Shown here: positions 53,906-63,642 of the stretch, in pieces
Layout: each line of letters begins with the position of its first letter
Position numbering within the stretch: the stretch's first letter is position 1
From: Puniceicoccaceae bacterium
Lineage (GTDB): Bacteria; Verrucomicrobiota; Verrucomicrobiia; Opitutales; Coraliomargaritaceae
Assembly: GCA_902587165.1 (NCBI GenBank)
Contig: CACIKF010000003.1
Coordinates: 1-64,000, forward strand
Reading direction: 5' to 3'
Length of the DNA stretch: 64,000 nucleotides
Notes under the pieces: generated by a model
Database searches by the model: none
The model's input: only the letters and a program-made list of their open reading frames with translations
What the model was told of the DNA's origin: nothing
Translations under genes and position numbers: made by a program

Positions 53906-54106
53906 TCGTCCTGAACACGATACCTAGCTTGCGAGCTTACCCAGGCCTCCATTAGCTCACTAGCGCATGAAGTCCTATGAAGATAACCGAGTCGCAATCG
54001 GCCCAAGCCTTCCAAGTCGCCTTCGCCGAAAAGCAATCAGCTTAAAACCGAAAAGATCTAAGAAATTAGTCTCGCGCTTTGAGACTCCACGAGCAGTTTG
54101 GGCACC

Positions 54107-54841
54107 ATGAGAAGCGGAAACCCAACTCTAACAGCAAACACATTTCGAGAGCGTTGCCTGGACGACAACGCCATGACCTTGAATGGAACAGTGCACAAGA
54201 CTGCACTTTTGCTCATCGGCCTCATCGCGACGGCAGCAATCACTTGGCGTCGCACGATGCTAACTGAGGATCTTTCTACTCTGTATCCCTACTTAATAGT
54301 AGGTGTGATCGGTGGACTAGTAGTCGGACTCATTACCGTGTTCAAAAAGGAATGGTCGCCCGTAACAGCTCCACTCTATTGCGTGCTCGAAGGCCTTTTT
54401 CTGGGCATCGTCTCGGCTATCTTCGAGCAGAGGTTTCCGGGTATCGTTTTTCAGGCTGTGTCACTCACCTTCGGAACCCTAGCCTCACTACTCTTAGCCT
54501 ATCAAACTGGACTAATCAAAGCGACCGAGAATTTCAAACTGGGGGTAACGGCGGCCACGGGCGGGATAATGTTGATTTACCTCATAAACTTTGTAATGAG
54601 TTTCTTCGGTAGTGGCATTCCCTATATTCACGAAAGTGGCACCTTCGGCATTCTTTTTAGTCTCTTCGTCGTAGTGATCGCGGCACTCAATCTTGTCTTA
54701 GATTTCGACTTTATTGAAAATGGCGTGGAACAGAAGGCACCAAAATATATGGAATGGTATGCCGCCTTTGGTCTACTAGTGACTCTGATCTGGCTCTACC
54801 TTGAGATACTGCGCTTACTTGCGAAGATGCGTAGCCGGTAA
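54107..54841 (+). CDS. Bax inhibitor-1/YccA-type membrane protein
   Basis: About 244 residues from MRSGNPTLTANTF; a TTG at 54098 is also in frame. After a soluble N-terminus of about 38 residues there are six to seven transmembrane helices ending in a short basic tail. The segments LEGLFLGIVSAIFEQ and ALNLVLDFDFIENGVE match the YccA/BI-1 family; the Asp residues near the end form the di-aspartyl pH sensor in family members. It is likely a proton-regulated channel or a regulator of FtsH, as YccA is. An ftsH gene is elsewhere in the window. Confidence 0.87.
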   Translation: MRSGNPTLTANTFRERCLDDNAMTLNGTVHKTALLLIGLIATAAITWRRTMLTEDLSTLYPYLIVGVIGGLVVGLITVFKKEWSPVTAPLYCVLEGLFLGIVSAIFEQRFPGIVFQAVSLTFGTLASLLLAYQTGLIKATENFKLGVTAATGGIMLIYLINFVMSFFGSGIPYIHESGTFGILFSLFVVVIAALNLVLDFDFIENGVEQKAPKYMEWYAAFGLLVTLIWLYLEILRLLAKMRSR

Positions 54842-55135
54842 ATTCAGCCATCGAAGAAATAACCGTTGTCAGGACAAGCGGAGTTTAAAGAGCCAAAATT
54901 GGTCCCTGCCGACTACAGTTCGCAATTTTCTATCAAAAACTTGCACAAAGACATGGGTCTTGTAGCGTAAATATATAATGCAACTTTTCCAGACGTAATG
55001 GTCAATCGACTGCCTCGTAGGAAACAGGACCGCTACTTACTGAAACGAAGACCTTATAACCCCCTCACCCACGCGGTAAAAAATTAACCTTCGATCGCAT
55101 TCGATCATTTCCATAATCTCATATTTCAAAATACA

Positions 55136-56170
55136 ATGAACCCCTCTGAAATGACTCCACCCTTGCCAGATTCAGCTCCTGCTGCAGCGCCCAATTGGCG
55201 TAAGATTGTCAAAAAATACCAAGTGCCTTGCCTAAAAAAGAGCCTTTGGCAGATCGCCAACTCAATGGGCCCATACATTGCGCTGTGGATTCTGATGTAT
55301 TTCACAGTTTCGGTATCTTGGCCACTAACGCTGGGCCTCGCTATACTTGCAGGGATGTTTTTAGTGCGTGTTTTTATCATTTTTCACGACTGTGGGCACG
55401 GTTCTTTTTTTCAATCGAAAGATGCTAACAACGCCGTCGGATTCATCGCGGGTTTGATGACACTCACACCCTACCGCCACTGGCGCTGGCAACACGCAGT
55501 ACACCACGGCACTTCTGGCAACTTGGACGAGCGAGGCGTCGGCGACGTTTGGACGATGACAGTCAAGGAATATAAGGCAGCACCATTATGGCTCAAGTTG
55601 CAGTATCGACTCACACGGAATCCATTCATACTCTTCGTATTAGGACCACTTGGGCTATTCATCATTTACCAACGATTCGCCTACAAGTTAGCTAGCCGCC
55701 GCGACCGGATGGACGTCTACAAGATGAATGCCTGTATCGCGGTCTATGCCGTCGCTATGGCTTCACTTTTTGGCATCTGGAATTTCCTCTGGATTCAGCT
55801 AACAATCACAACCGTGTCAGGAAGCCTAGGCATCTGGCTCTTCTACGTGCAGCATCAGTTTGAAGACACCTACTGGCGCGCGGGCGAGGAATGGGACTAC
55901 ACAGACTCAGCCATGCAAGGTAGTTCCTTCTATCGATTGCCTGCGATCTTGAATTGGTTTTCTGGAAACATTGGCTATCACCATATTCACCATTTGAGTT
56001 CCCGTATCCCTAACTACCATTTGAAGGCCTGCCACGAAGCAGAGCCATTCTTCCAGCAAGTGCCAGAGCTAACGCTGCGCAGCAGTTTAAAATCGATAAA
56101 TCTCCGACTTTGGGATGAAGATGCTGGTAAGTTGGTTGGTTACAATGTACTACGCGAAAAGGCTATTTGA
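55136..56170 (+). CDS. Fatty acid desaturase (acyl-lipid, omega/DesA type)
   Basis: 344 residues with four transmembrane helices and the three His boxes of membrane desaturases: HDCGHGSF at about residue 84, HWRWQHAVHHGTSG (HxxxHH form) at about residue 117, and GYHHIHHLSSRIPN at about residue 277. It belongs to the plant-like acyl-lipid group, unlike the SCD-type enzyme at 18139. The stop codon overlaps a TTG of the following frame, and the YHYH gene's true start is 44 bases later, so the two are co-transcribed. Confidence 0.94.
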   Translation: MNPSEMTPPLPDSAPAAAPNWRKIVKKYQVPCLKKSLWQIANSMGPYIALWILMYFTVSVSWPLTLGLAILAGMFLVRVFIIFHDCGHGSFFQSKDANNAVGFIAGLMTLTPYRHWRWQHAVHHGTSGNLDERGVGDVWTMTVKEYKAAPLWLKLQYRLTRNPFILFVLGPLGLFIIYQRFAYKLASRRDRMDVYKMNACIAVYAVAMASLFGIWNFLWIQLTITTVSGSLGIWLFYVQHQFEDTYWRAGEEWDYTDSAMQGSSFYRLPAILNWFSGNIGYHHIHHLSSRIPNYHLKACHEAEPFFQQVPELTLRSSLKSINLRLWDEDAGKLVGYNVLREKAI

Positions 56171-56214
56171 AACTCCTACGCGCAGGGCGCGATGATACTT
56201 GCACCCAAAAATTA

Positions 56215-57171
56215 ATGACTCCCCCGAAAGCATTCTACCTCTTTACCTCTGGATTCTTGCCGCTAGCTGGGCTCGCGCATTCTAGTGAATTTCATTTAAA
56301 TTTAATTCCCGCTAGGCAAACCCTTGAAATCGCACCCCAATGTGAAATCAAGATAGAAGGCGACAAGCGCATCATAAAGTCCAACGGCATTCCAGACCAC
56401 GAAGTTGGACGATTCCCAAATCGAGGTAATCCGAACGGCATCCAAGCGCAAAACTACCGCTACGAGGTCTCACTCAAACCCGAACTTGCTAGAGAGGCCG
56501 TTGTGCTAGTCCGCCAACCATTTGGTATCGCGCTAAACGGCGTGCTATTTGATCCTGGCACCGCCGAATTTTTCCAACGTGACCGTAACTCAAAGTGGAA
56601 TTACGAAGCGCTGAGCGGCGCTGTTAAACTGGGACTCGATCAGAATCATGCTCACGTACAGCCGAATGGAGCCTACCACTATCACGGCTTACCAAGTAAA
56701 CTTTTCGAAATGCTCTCAGACGGAGAGCAAGGTATGGCCCTCATCGGTTGGGCTGCGGATGGCTTTCCCATCTATGGCTTATACGGAACAAAAGACCCGC
56801 TAGATGCAGACAGCGAAATCGTCGAATTGAAATCGAGCTACCAAATCAAAGCGGGCTCACGCCCGACTGGTAGCGACTCTCCAGAAGGCGACTACGACGG
56901 CAGCTTCACCATTGACTACGAATACGTAGCGAATAGCGGCGATCTCGATGAGTGCGGCGGTCGCTTTGGTGTGACTCCCGAATTTACCCAAGGCACTTAT
57001 TACTATGTGTTGACCGAGGACTACCCCTTTATCCCACGTATGTTTAAGGGTGAGCCCGACCCAAGTTTTGAACGTCGGCGGCACAGACGCCGACCATCCG
57101 AAAACTCAGATGATCAAGACCACCCAAATCGCGCTAGCAGTCGTGATCCCGCACATCCAAGGAGTTTTTAG
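56215..57171 (+). CDS. YHYH-domain exported protein
   Basis: 318 residues from MTPPKAFYLFTSG, with a signal peptide ending near GLAHSS. The YHYH domain is clear: DQNHAHVQPNGAYHYHGLP at about residue 140, with IGWAADGFPIYG following. An Asp/Glu-rich region with a GDYDGSF segment comes next. The tail is basic and low in complexity. YHYH proteins are exported, of unknown biochemical function, and some occur near copper or oxidase genes. A TTG at 56167 overlaps the desaturase stop but would place 16 residues before the signal peptide. Confidence 0.85.
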   Translation: MTPPKAFYLFTSGFLPLAGLAHSSEFHLNLIPARQTLEIAPQCEIKIEGDKRIIKSNGIPDHEVGRFPNRGNPNGIQAQNYRYEVSLKPELAREAVVLVRQPFGIALNGVLFDPGTAEFFQRDRNSKWNYEALSGAVKLGLDQNHAHVQPNGAYHYHGLPSKLFEMLSDGEQGMALIGWAADGFPIYGLYGTKDPLDADSEIVELKSSYQIKAGSRPTGSDSPEGDYDGSFTIDYEYVANSGDLDECGGRFGVTPEFTQGTYYYVLTEDYPFIPRMFKGEPDPSFERRRHRRRPSENSDDQDHPNRASSRDPAHPRSF

Positions 57172-57226
57172 ATAAACCCTAGGTTAAAGTGGCTTGATCC
57201 CTCGACCGTCGTGATCGCATCACTAA

Positions 57227-58231
57227 ATGGATTTATTCTCAAACAAAGCAATATTCCGTAAAATGCTGCTCGCGTGGTATGCCACTGCCCAACGCCCACT
57301 GCCTTGGCGTGCAGAACCAAGCCTCTATCGCACCGTTGTATCTGAGCTAATGGCACAGCAGACACAAATTAAGACCATGCTGCCCTACTTCGAGCGTTGG
57401 ATACAGCGCTTCCCCAACTTTACCACGCTAGCCGATGCGCCCGCCGAGGATGTGCTTAAGCACTGGGAAGGCCTTGGCTACTACAGCCGTGCGCGCAACC
57501 TTCATCGCTTGGCCAAAGAATACGTCGCACTCAATCCCAAGCCCGCGACCCGCGAAGAATGGCAACGGCTGCCCGGCATCGGTCCCTATACCTCTGCGGC
57601 CATCACTTCAATTGCATTGGGTCAACCAGCTGCAGTCGTCGATGGCAACGTCGTGCGTATCCTAGCCCGCTTGACCGACGATGCGCATATTTTTAAAAAC
57701 AATAGCGAAGCAGTCAAGGCCTTCACCGCAAGAGCTGACCAGTTGCTCGATGACAAAAACCCCGGTGACCACAACCAGGCCATGATGGAGCTCGGTGCAA
57801 CAGTCTGCCTCAAACATAAGCCTCTCTGCACCGTTTGTCCCGTCCTTAAGTTCTGCGTCTCTAATAAAAACGATACTCAAGACGAGCTCCCGAAAATAGA
57901 GCGCAAGGCCACTGTGCAAGTCGAGATCGATCGCGCATGGATCGTCGAAGATGCTAAACTACTACTCCACCGCATCCCCGAAAGCGCAGGGCAACTTGCA
58001 GGGCAATACGAATTACCCGAATTGAGCGCAGTCAAAGCGATGTCGTCGCCCCAACTCATCGCCAGCAAATCACGCTCCATCACTCATCGCCGAATCAAAG
58101 AATACATCTACAAAACAATCGTAGCCAGTATTGATGACTCATTAGAATGGGTCGCCCTCAACGAAATAGAGGCTATTACTATTTCGGGACCACATCGCAG
58201 GTGGATTAGCGAATTACTAAAGGGTCAATGA
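57227..58231 (+). CDS. mutY: A/G-specific adenine glycosylase
   Basis: MutY removes adenine paired with 8-oxoguanine. 334 residues. Helix-hairpin-helix LPGIGPYTSAAI with the catalytic Asp in VVDGNVVRILARL; the QQTQIKTMLPYFERW segment and GLGYYSRARNLH match the family. The [4Fe-4S] loop has the spacing C-x6-C-x2-C-x5-C (CLKHKPLCTVCPVLKFC). The C-terminal NUDIX-like recognition domain is short. Followed closely by the SET gene on the same strand. Confidence 0.96.
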   Translation: MDLFSNKAIFRKMLLAWYATAQRPLPWRAEPSLYRTVVSELMAQQTQIKTMLPYFERWIQRFPNFTTLADAPAEDVLKHWEGLGYYSRARNLHRLAKEYVALNPKPATREEWQRLPGIGPYTSAAITSIALGQPAAVVDGNVVRILARLTDDAHIFKNNSEAVKAFTARADQLLDDKNPGDHNQAMMELGATVCLKHKPLCTVCPVLKFCVSNKNDTQDELPKIERKATVQVEIDRAWIVEDAKLLLHRIPESAGQLAGQYELPELSAVKAMSSPQLIASKSRSITHRRIKEYIYKTIVASIDDSLEWVALNEIEAITISGPHRRWISELLKGQ

Positions 58232-58274
58232 TTCTTAGTTGGACGTTTAAGATTCCAATGCTCAGTTTTACTCC

Positions 58275-58658
58275 ATGTCAAAGATACAAAAATGGACTGC
58301 CGACGATTTTGAAATCCGCACCTCGACGATCGAGGGTGCAGGTATGGGGCTATTTGCTAGGCATGCTATCGGCGAAGAGGAAACTATCGGTTACTACACC
58401 GGCGAAGTGATCACAGAAAAAGAATTTCACGACCCCGACCGCCCCTTTTCTGCCTACGTGATGTGGGTCACCAAAGACCATATTCTCGTCGGTGAAGGTC
58501 CAAAGGCCAACTACACTCGCTACATCAATCACGATGATGAACCCAACGCCTTTCTCGTCGTCTCCAGTCGCTGGAAGACCGCCCGCTTCCAAGCCCTTCG
58601 TGACATCGAGCCAGGTGAAGAAATTTTCTTCGACTACGGCGACGACTACTGGGAGTAA
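58275..58658 (+). CDS. SET-domain protein (putative lysine methyltransferase)
   Basis: A 127-residue minimal SET protein. N-terminal IEGAGMGLFA, the NHDDEPNA version of the NHSxxPN motif (TRYINHDDEPNAFLV), and the C-terminal EEIFFDYGDDYW, which supplies the catalytic Tyr. Pre- and post-SET zinc motifs are absent. The domain is common in eukaryotes and in Chlamydiae/Verrucomicrobiota, where it may methylate bacterial proteins; chlamydial NUE-type enzymes act on histones. Target unknown. Follows mutY by 43 bases. Confidence 0.88.
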   Translation: MSKIQKWTADDFEIRTSTIEGAGMGLFARHAIGEEETIGYYTGEVITEKEFHDPDRPFSAYVMWVTKDHILVGEGPKANYTRYINHDDEPNAFLVVSSRWKTARFQALRDIEPGEEIFFDYGDDYWE

Positions 58659-58763
58659 GCCTAAGTGTCTGCCAATGTAGCCTTTACACACTTTGTCATA
58701 AGACTAGCTTCGAGGTTGATCTCGGAACAATCTCCCTTCATTTTGTATTAAAGATTTAGCCAT

Positions 58764-60443
58764 ATGAACATCGACCCCATTTTTTCAGGCCTCGGCGAGG
58801 GACAACGTAGCGTAATTTTAACTCTGCCTCGTGGAGATCGATTAATTGAGCTCGCTACCCTGCGTAACTGCTCTACCCGCGAGATCTTGTCCGAACTGGC
58901 CGACCTCGCAGAAATCGCAGTAATCAAAGACATCGAGCTGATTGACAATCCAACCGCCACGTTACCGTTGCGGATGATTCACGAGTATCAATGTATCCCA
59001 GTCCGAACAGTAGCCGACGATACCCCCATAGAAAAAGCCCCCATGACACTTGCCACACTCTGGCCACCTGATGAGGTGATGAGTCGATGGGTCTACGCCG
59101 TTAGCGGACGCAAAGTGCAGTGGTTAATGGGTGACCCAGAGCAGATCACTGAATCAATCACGCAAAACTTCGGAGTCGGCGCAGGCAGCCTCGACGAATC
59201 CGATCTTGTTACTGATGTTTCCGAAGCCGATGAGGTGGAAGATGAGGACGCCGCTGTGATACGATTCGTCAACGAGGTAGTGCAAAAAGCGGTCAGCGAC
59301 CGAGCAACTGACATCCACTTCGAACCACACCGTGATGAGTTACAAATTCGCTATCGCATCGACGGCGAGCTAGTATCCGTTCGAGTGCCCGATAATCTCA
59401 TACGCTTTCAAGGTGCCATCATCTCTCGCCTCAAGATCATGGCTAAGCTAAATATTTCCGAGAAGCGACGCCCGCAGGACGGTCGCATCTCCTTCGGTGC
59501 AGGTGATTCGGAATTAGATATTCGTATCTCCACCTTTCCTACAATGTATGGCGAGAGCGTGTCACTGCGCCTGCTCAACCAAAAGTCAAAACCACTCTCC
59601 ATGCGCGAGCTTGGCCTCGCCAACGACGAGGAAAAGAAACTTACCCACGCGCTTTCTACTCCACACGGAATCATCTTAGTGACGGGGCCTACTGGTTCGG
59701 GTAAATCCACTTCGCTCACGGCCTTCATCCGTTTGATCAACAAGCCCGAGCGCCGTATCATTACAGTTGAAGACCCCGTCGAGTATGAAGTGCCTGGTGT
59801 CAATCAGACGCAGGTCCATCCCGAGATCGGTTTGACCTTTGCCCAGTCGCTGCGCGCCGTGCTTCGCCAAGATCCAGACGTCATTATGGTTGGAGAAATC
59901 CGCGACCGCGAGACAGCCGACATCGCCATCCGCGCCTCGCTGACAGGTCACCTCGTTATGAGTACACTTCACACCAACGACGCACCGGGTGCCCTGACCC
60001 GTCTCGTAGATATGGACATTGAGCCATTTCTTATTGCTTCCTCCGTAGAGATGATTATCGCGCAGCGCCTCGTTCGCCGCCTCTGCCCCAATTGCGCACT
60101 ACCGGCCAAATACGATGAGCGCCAGATTACTGGCTTTCTCAACACAATGCGGATCGACCCGAGCGAAGCGCAACACGGTCATCTCGCCAAATCAGCTGTC
60201 GGTTGTGAACGCTGTCGCAACCTTGGTTTCCGCGGGCGCATCGGAGTCTTTGAAATTCTACGTGTTACAGAGGAAATCCACGAGCACATCGTCAAGCGTG
60301 ACTCTGCCCGAATGATTCGTCAGACCGCCGTCTCTCAAGACATGCGAACACTCATGCAAAGCGGCTGGTCTCATATTAAAAATGGCACCACCACTTTCGA
60401 AGAGGTCATGCGCTTCGCAGAACTAGAGAGCGAGGATGATTAG
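58764..60443 (+). CDS. Type II secretion / type IV pilus assembly ATPase (GspE/PilB)
   Basis: 559 residues. The N-terminal domain has no close motif. The ATPase core has Walker [13 protein letters not shown] at about residue 310, the Asp box TVEDPVEYE, Walker [14 protein letters not shown], and the His box STLHTNDA. A four-Cys zinc motif (CPNC and CERC) lies towards the C-terminus. It hexamerises at the inner membrane to drive pseudopilus or pilus extension. The matching pseudopilin genes lie at the other end of the window (1-1667), not adjacent. Confidence 0.95.
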   Translation: MNIDPIFSGLGEGQRSVILTLPRGDRLIELATLRNCSTREILSELADLAEIAVIKDIELIDNPTATLPLRMIHEYQCIPVRTVADDTPIEKAPMTLATLWPPDEVMSRWVYAVSGRKVQWLMGDPEQITESITQNFGVGAGSLDESDLVTDVSEADEVEDEDAAVIRFVNEVVQKAVSDRATDIHFEPHRDELQIRYRIDGELVSVRVPDNLIRFQGAIISRLKIMAKLNISEKRRPQDGRISFGAGDSELDIRISTFPTMYGESVSLRLLNQKSKPLSMRELGLANDEEKKLTHALSTPHGIILVTGPTGSGKSTSLTAFIRLINKPERRIITVEDPVEYEVPGVNQTQVHPEIGLTFAQSLRAVLRQDPDVIMVGEIRDRETADIAIRASLTGHLVMSTLHTNDAPGALTRLVDMDIEPFLIASSVEMIIAQRLVRRLCPNCALPAKYDERQITGFLNTMRIDPSEAQHGHLAKSAVGCERCRNLGFRGRIGVFEILRVTEEIHEHIVKRDSARMIRQTAVSQDMRTLMQSGWSHIKNGTTTFEEVMRFAELESEDD

Positions 60444-60447
60444 GCAT

Positions 60448-60690
60448 TCAAGATTTGAAGTCTACAGCCCGCATTTTTGCCCTCTCTTCCTTAAACTTCG
60501 CTCGATTGCAATTACAGTGCAGGCAGAGTGGAGTGTTGTAGAGTAGCACAAATTTCTCACCGAGCTTCAGCGGGCGTTCCTGCCCACGCTCCACCATCCG
60601 TAAGGCAGGGCCACAACTGGGAACGATCGCACCGACGGCATCAAAAAATACATCGACGGCGGAACGCTTACCTTTTTTACGCTTTGGCAT
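60448..60690 (-). CDS. Small zf-HC2-like (anti-sigma type zinc finger) protein
   Basis: 80 residues from the ATG at 60690; a start at 60735 adds 15. The sequence after residue 25 recalls the short zf-HC2 proteins: a Cys (VPSCGPALRM), then ERPLKLGEKFVLL, and a CLHCNC cluster, compared with the family's HxxxCxxC. The His of the usual HC2 triad is replaced by Asn in YNTPLC, so zinc binding may use CLHC instead. Short HC2 proteins often bind a sigma factor, but no sigma gene is next to it. It lies between gspE and the TPR gene on the opposite strand. Confidence 0.6.
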   Translation of the reverse strand: MPKRKKGKRSAVDVFFDAVGAIVPSCGPALRMVERGQERPLKLGEKFVLLYNTPLCLHCNCNRAKFKEERAKMRAVDFKS

Positions 60691-60757
60691 ATAACTCATA
60701 CATATATGATAAAACAAATTTTCGGCATTTTCCAATCGTCGTCTACCTTTTTAAGCA

Positions 60758-62734
60758 ATGCCATATTTAATTTCTTTTCGCGCTCAAATTGTTGCCCTAG
60801 TTCTTTGCATTAGCGGCCTTAACCTGAGCGCTGCGCCAAAAATAGATCTTATCGAACTCTATCACGGAGTTGCCGAAGGTAACTATTTGATCGGCGATCT
60901 CGGTGGCGCGGAACGTGGTGTCGAAGAAATGCTCCGTATTGACCCTGACTATCTGCCTGCACTCACGCTCAAAGCGCGAGTGATGCTCGATCAAAACAAG
61001 CCTGTTCAAGCACTTAAAGCCGCTGAAAGAGCCATCGCGCTCGAACCTGAAAATCACAAGCACAGCCTACTCAAAGCTCTCGTGCTGAGTCATACGGATC
61101 GACGAGAAGAGGCCGCAGCTCTCATTCAACAAATTCTCGCAAAAGCGAAGCCAAAAAGCGACGAGGCACGAGTAGCCAAGCAGCTACTCGGCCTACTTCT
61201 TATAACTGAGGGCGATTGGGATGACGCCGCCTTTGGAACTAACAAAATTTACCTTGCCGACCCCGAAACCGAAAGTGCCAGTGCCAGTCTCCGTCACAGC
61301 AGAGATGCCTACCTCAAAAAAGCTCACGCCGATCTGCAATTTGGCGCTCAAAACGAAGCCATTAGTACAATCGATCAAGCTATCGCAGTCTACAAAGATC
61401 AAACTGGACAAGAAGCCCTTCAGCAAATTACTACACTGCGCTTGTTACGTGCCCGGCTTCTCACGCAAATCGGCCATTTCGATCAGGCGATTACCGATTT
61501 ACAAAACCTTACTGCACAACAACCACAAAACTTCGAAGCCCTCATCATCCTCGCCTCGCTCTACGCAAGCGTGGAGCGCTGGGAATCGCTAGAAGCTGTG
61601 ATCGAACCCATAGCCAAGCGTCCCGAGCTACGCGATGTCGCCCTCTACCTTGAAGGTCGCGCCGCCCTAGCTAATAACCGTGTCGGCACCGCACGAGCTA
61701 AGTTCGAAGCCGCGATTCAAGCGCTGCCTCAAGAGGCTGACCTACTCCGTCGCTCCCTTTTGTTTTATCGCGGGCTCTGCCTTCAAAAACTCGGCCGTCA
61801 CAAAGAAGCCTCTGTTTCAATCCTTAACGCGATCGATGCTGGCTTCCGTCCCGAGACACGTGAAGAAGCACTTGTCGCGGGCCGCACCCTACTTCGCGCG
61901 GATCGCTCGAGTGATGCCACTCCGATTCTCGAAGCCATCACCCTAAATCGTATCCATCCAGGCGCTGAGGTCTGGGCAATGCTTGGCCGCGCCCACCTCG
62001 CATCAGACACGCCGACTCTGGCTCTAAGCGCATTCAATGAATCCCTCTTGATAGACTCCGAGCAAGCCGAAGTACTAGCACTGCGAGGAGCACTCCTAAG
62101 AAAAATAGGCGACCTAGAAGGCGCCCTTACAGACTACAAAAAAGCTCATCAACTCACCCCCCAAAGTTCGGTCTTGAGCTACGAAAAAGGACTCGTGCTC
62201 CTACAGTTAGGCCGCTTACCCGAGGCTGAAGGCGTGCTTCAGATCGCAGCGCGCCAACTAAGCGCTTACTCTACTTTAGATCTCATCCACGCTAACTGTG
62301 CCTACGCAATCGGGAATATCGATGGCGCAACAGAATCACTCAGCGAATACCTTGCCGAAAACCCAAAAATCCTCGAACCAAATGCAATTTACTTAGCCCA
62401 ACTATTGCAGGCCGATTTTAATAAAAACATTTCTAGAGTGGAACGGACACCCGATTCAGCTAAGAATTTAAAAGTAACGACCTTAAACGATCCCGTGATT
62501 CAATATTTCAATGGTGCGGCAAATCGCAAAGCAGTCCTGGATTGGGCAGGCATCGCCAAATCACCTGAAGAAGCACGGCGACAAATTTGCGCCGCTGCGT
62601 TTTGGATGGCACAATGGGAAAAAGTGAATGGAGATGTCACAAAGGCCAAAGAACTTTTAAAAATCGCAGTCGATATAGGCAGCCCTGATCTAACGGAATG
62701 GCAACTTGCTAATTGGCAATGGAACAAAAAGTAA
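60758..62734 (+). CDS. Large tetratricopeptide-repeat protein, exported
   Basis: 658 residues with a signal peptide (IVALVLCISGLNLSAAP) and about a dozen TPR repeats, for example GDLGGAERGVEEMLRIDPDY and GDLEGALTDYKKAHQLTPQS. Such proteins form solenoids that hold other proteins; similar TPR proteins accompany secretion or exopolysaccharide systems. The nearest functional neighbour is gspE at 58764, but the link is weak. The C-terminal 130 residues are less regular and end in a Trp-rich stretch. Confidence 0.85.
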   Translation: MPYLISFRAQIVALVLCISGLNLSAAPKIDLIELYHGVAEGNYLIGDLGGAERGVEEMLRIDPDYLPALTLKARVMLDQNKPVQALKAAERAIALEPENHKHSLLKALVLSHTDRREEAAALIQQILAKAKPKSDEARVAKQLLGLLLITEGDWDDAAFGTNKIYLADPETESASASLRHSRDAYLKKAHADLQFGAQNEAISTIDQAIAVYKDQTGQEALQQITTLRLLRARLLTQIGHFDQAITDLQNLTAQQPQNFEALIILASLYASVERWESLEAVIEPIAKRPELRDVALYLEGRAALANNRVGTARAKFEAAIQALPQEADLLRRSLLFYRGLCLQKLGRHKEASVSILNAIDAGFRPETREEALVAGRTLLRADRSSDATPILEAITLNRIHPGAEVWAMLGRAHLASDTPTLALSAFNESLLIDSEQAEVLALRGALLRKIGDLEGALTDYKKAHQLTPQSSVLSYEKGLVLLQLGRLPEAEGVLQIAARQLSAYSTLDLIHANCAYAIGNIDGATESLSEYLAENPKILEPNAIYLAQLLQADFNKNISRVERTPDSAKNLKVTTLNDPVIQYFNGAANRKAVLDWAGIAKSPEEARRQICAAAFWMAQWEKVNGDVTKAKELLKIAVDIGSPDLTEWQLANWQWNKK

Positions 62735-62996
62735 TCAATAAACTGAATACACCTATGATCAAAAAATGCGTTATGAACCAATATTTCAGTGTTTTTGGAT
62801 AGTCACATTTGTGCTTGCACCGCAGTCGTAAAACGACATCTTCCTGCCCTTCAGCGTTAGAGCGCGCTCTGAGAAGAGCCCGTTCCTCGACATCTCTTCA
62901 CCCGGAGAGTTCAACGGTTCAGACGGCTCAGTGGCGGTCTAAACGGTTTCGACAACTCGAAGCCCAAAAGTCGTGATTCACACAATCAGAAACAAA

Positions 62997-63284
62997 ATGG
63001 CAAAATCAGCACCCGCAGGGGACACAACAATCGATAAGGAAGCGATCATCAAAGAATTTGGTCTTAAAGACGGAGACACAGGTTCGTCTGAGGTGCAAAT
63101 CGCACTTCTCACGGCCCGCGTCAAACACCTCACCGAACACTTGCGAGTCAACCGTAAGGATTTTCACTCACGCCGTGGACTTATCGCAATGACAGCACGT
63201 CGTCGTAAGCTCCTTGACTACCTCAAGCGTACAGAGTTCAACCGCTACACTGCGATCCTCGAAAAACTTGGGCTCCGCAAATAA
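62997..63284 (+). CDS. rpsO: Ribosomal protein S15
   Basis: S15 binds 16S rRNA helices 20-22 early in small-subunit assembly. 95 residues from MAKSAPAG; an in-frame GTG at 62973 would add eight residues. The [20 protein letters not shown] segment with its basic residues and [12 protein letters not shown] are typical. The gene precedes pnp with a terminator and a long hairpin between, the same order as in E. coli. Bases 62735-62972 upstream probably carry its promoter and leader; a palindrome AGAGCGCGCTCT is at 62859-62870. Confidence 0.97.
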   Translation: MAKSAPAGDTTIDKEAIIKEFGLKDGDTGSSEVQIALLTARVKHLTEHLRVNRKDFHSRRGLIAMTARRRKLLDYLKRTEFNRYTAILEKLGLRK

Positions 63285-63300
63285 CGGATTACTTTTTTAC

Positions 63301-63338
63301 AATGCCGGACTTCACAGGTGGGAGTCCGGCATTTTCTT
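63301..63338 (+). terminator. Intrinsic terminator after rpsO
   Basis: AATGCCGGACT (63301-63311) pairs perfectly with AGTCCGGCATT (63323-63333), an 11-bp stem with an 11-base loop, followed by TTCTT. It lies 16 bases after the rpsO stop. Confidence 0.85.
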
Positions 63339-63362
63339 AACACAAATCCCCCCTTTTTTCTT

Positions 63363-63430
63363 TCTTAATCATAATCTTAATCGTAATCCTCCCTGCCATC
63401 CGAGGATTACGATTAGGAGTAAGATTAAGA
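63363..63430 (+). repeat. Long imperfect hairpin upstream of pnp
   Basis: Two 29-base arms (63363-63391 and 63402-63430) pair with three mismatches around a 10-base loop. The arm repeats the motif TAATC several times (TCTTAATC, ATAATC, TTAATC, GTAATC). In E. coli a long hairpin at this place in the pnp leader is cut by RNase III and mediates PNPase autoregulation. Here it may do the same, or be a small repeated palindrome. Confidence 0.65.
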
Positions 63431-63642
63431 GCTGAAGAAAATGAACTTCACTTTAATCTAAATGACACCGGCGTAGATAAGGCTTGATGCCATTACTCAT
63501 CTACAAGCACTGATCGAAGCAAAACCTTCTTCCCTAAACTTTCATCCGAGCGTCCCGACCGATTCGAGCCGCAAGCTTCCAAGTAAGGTCCGATCCCCGA
63601 ACAGTCGTTTTGAATGCATAAAGCAAAACCAAGAAAAAGATA

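Larger units (their letters stand above)
63285..63642 (+). other. Region between rpsO and pnp
   Basis: No gene is seen in these 358 bases. They contain the rpsO terminator (63301-63333) and a long imperfect hairpin (63363-63430) described separately. The 212 bases between that hairpin and the pnp ATG show no further strong feature. Confidence 0.5.

Noticed and set aside
59676-59972. Antisense frames within gspE, rho, polA, mutL and others
   Set aside because: They lie inside strongly conserved genes on the other strand, encode no recognisable domain, and follow from the codon use of the real gene.
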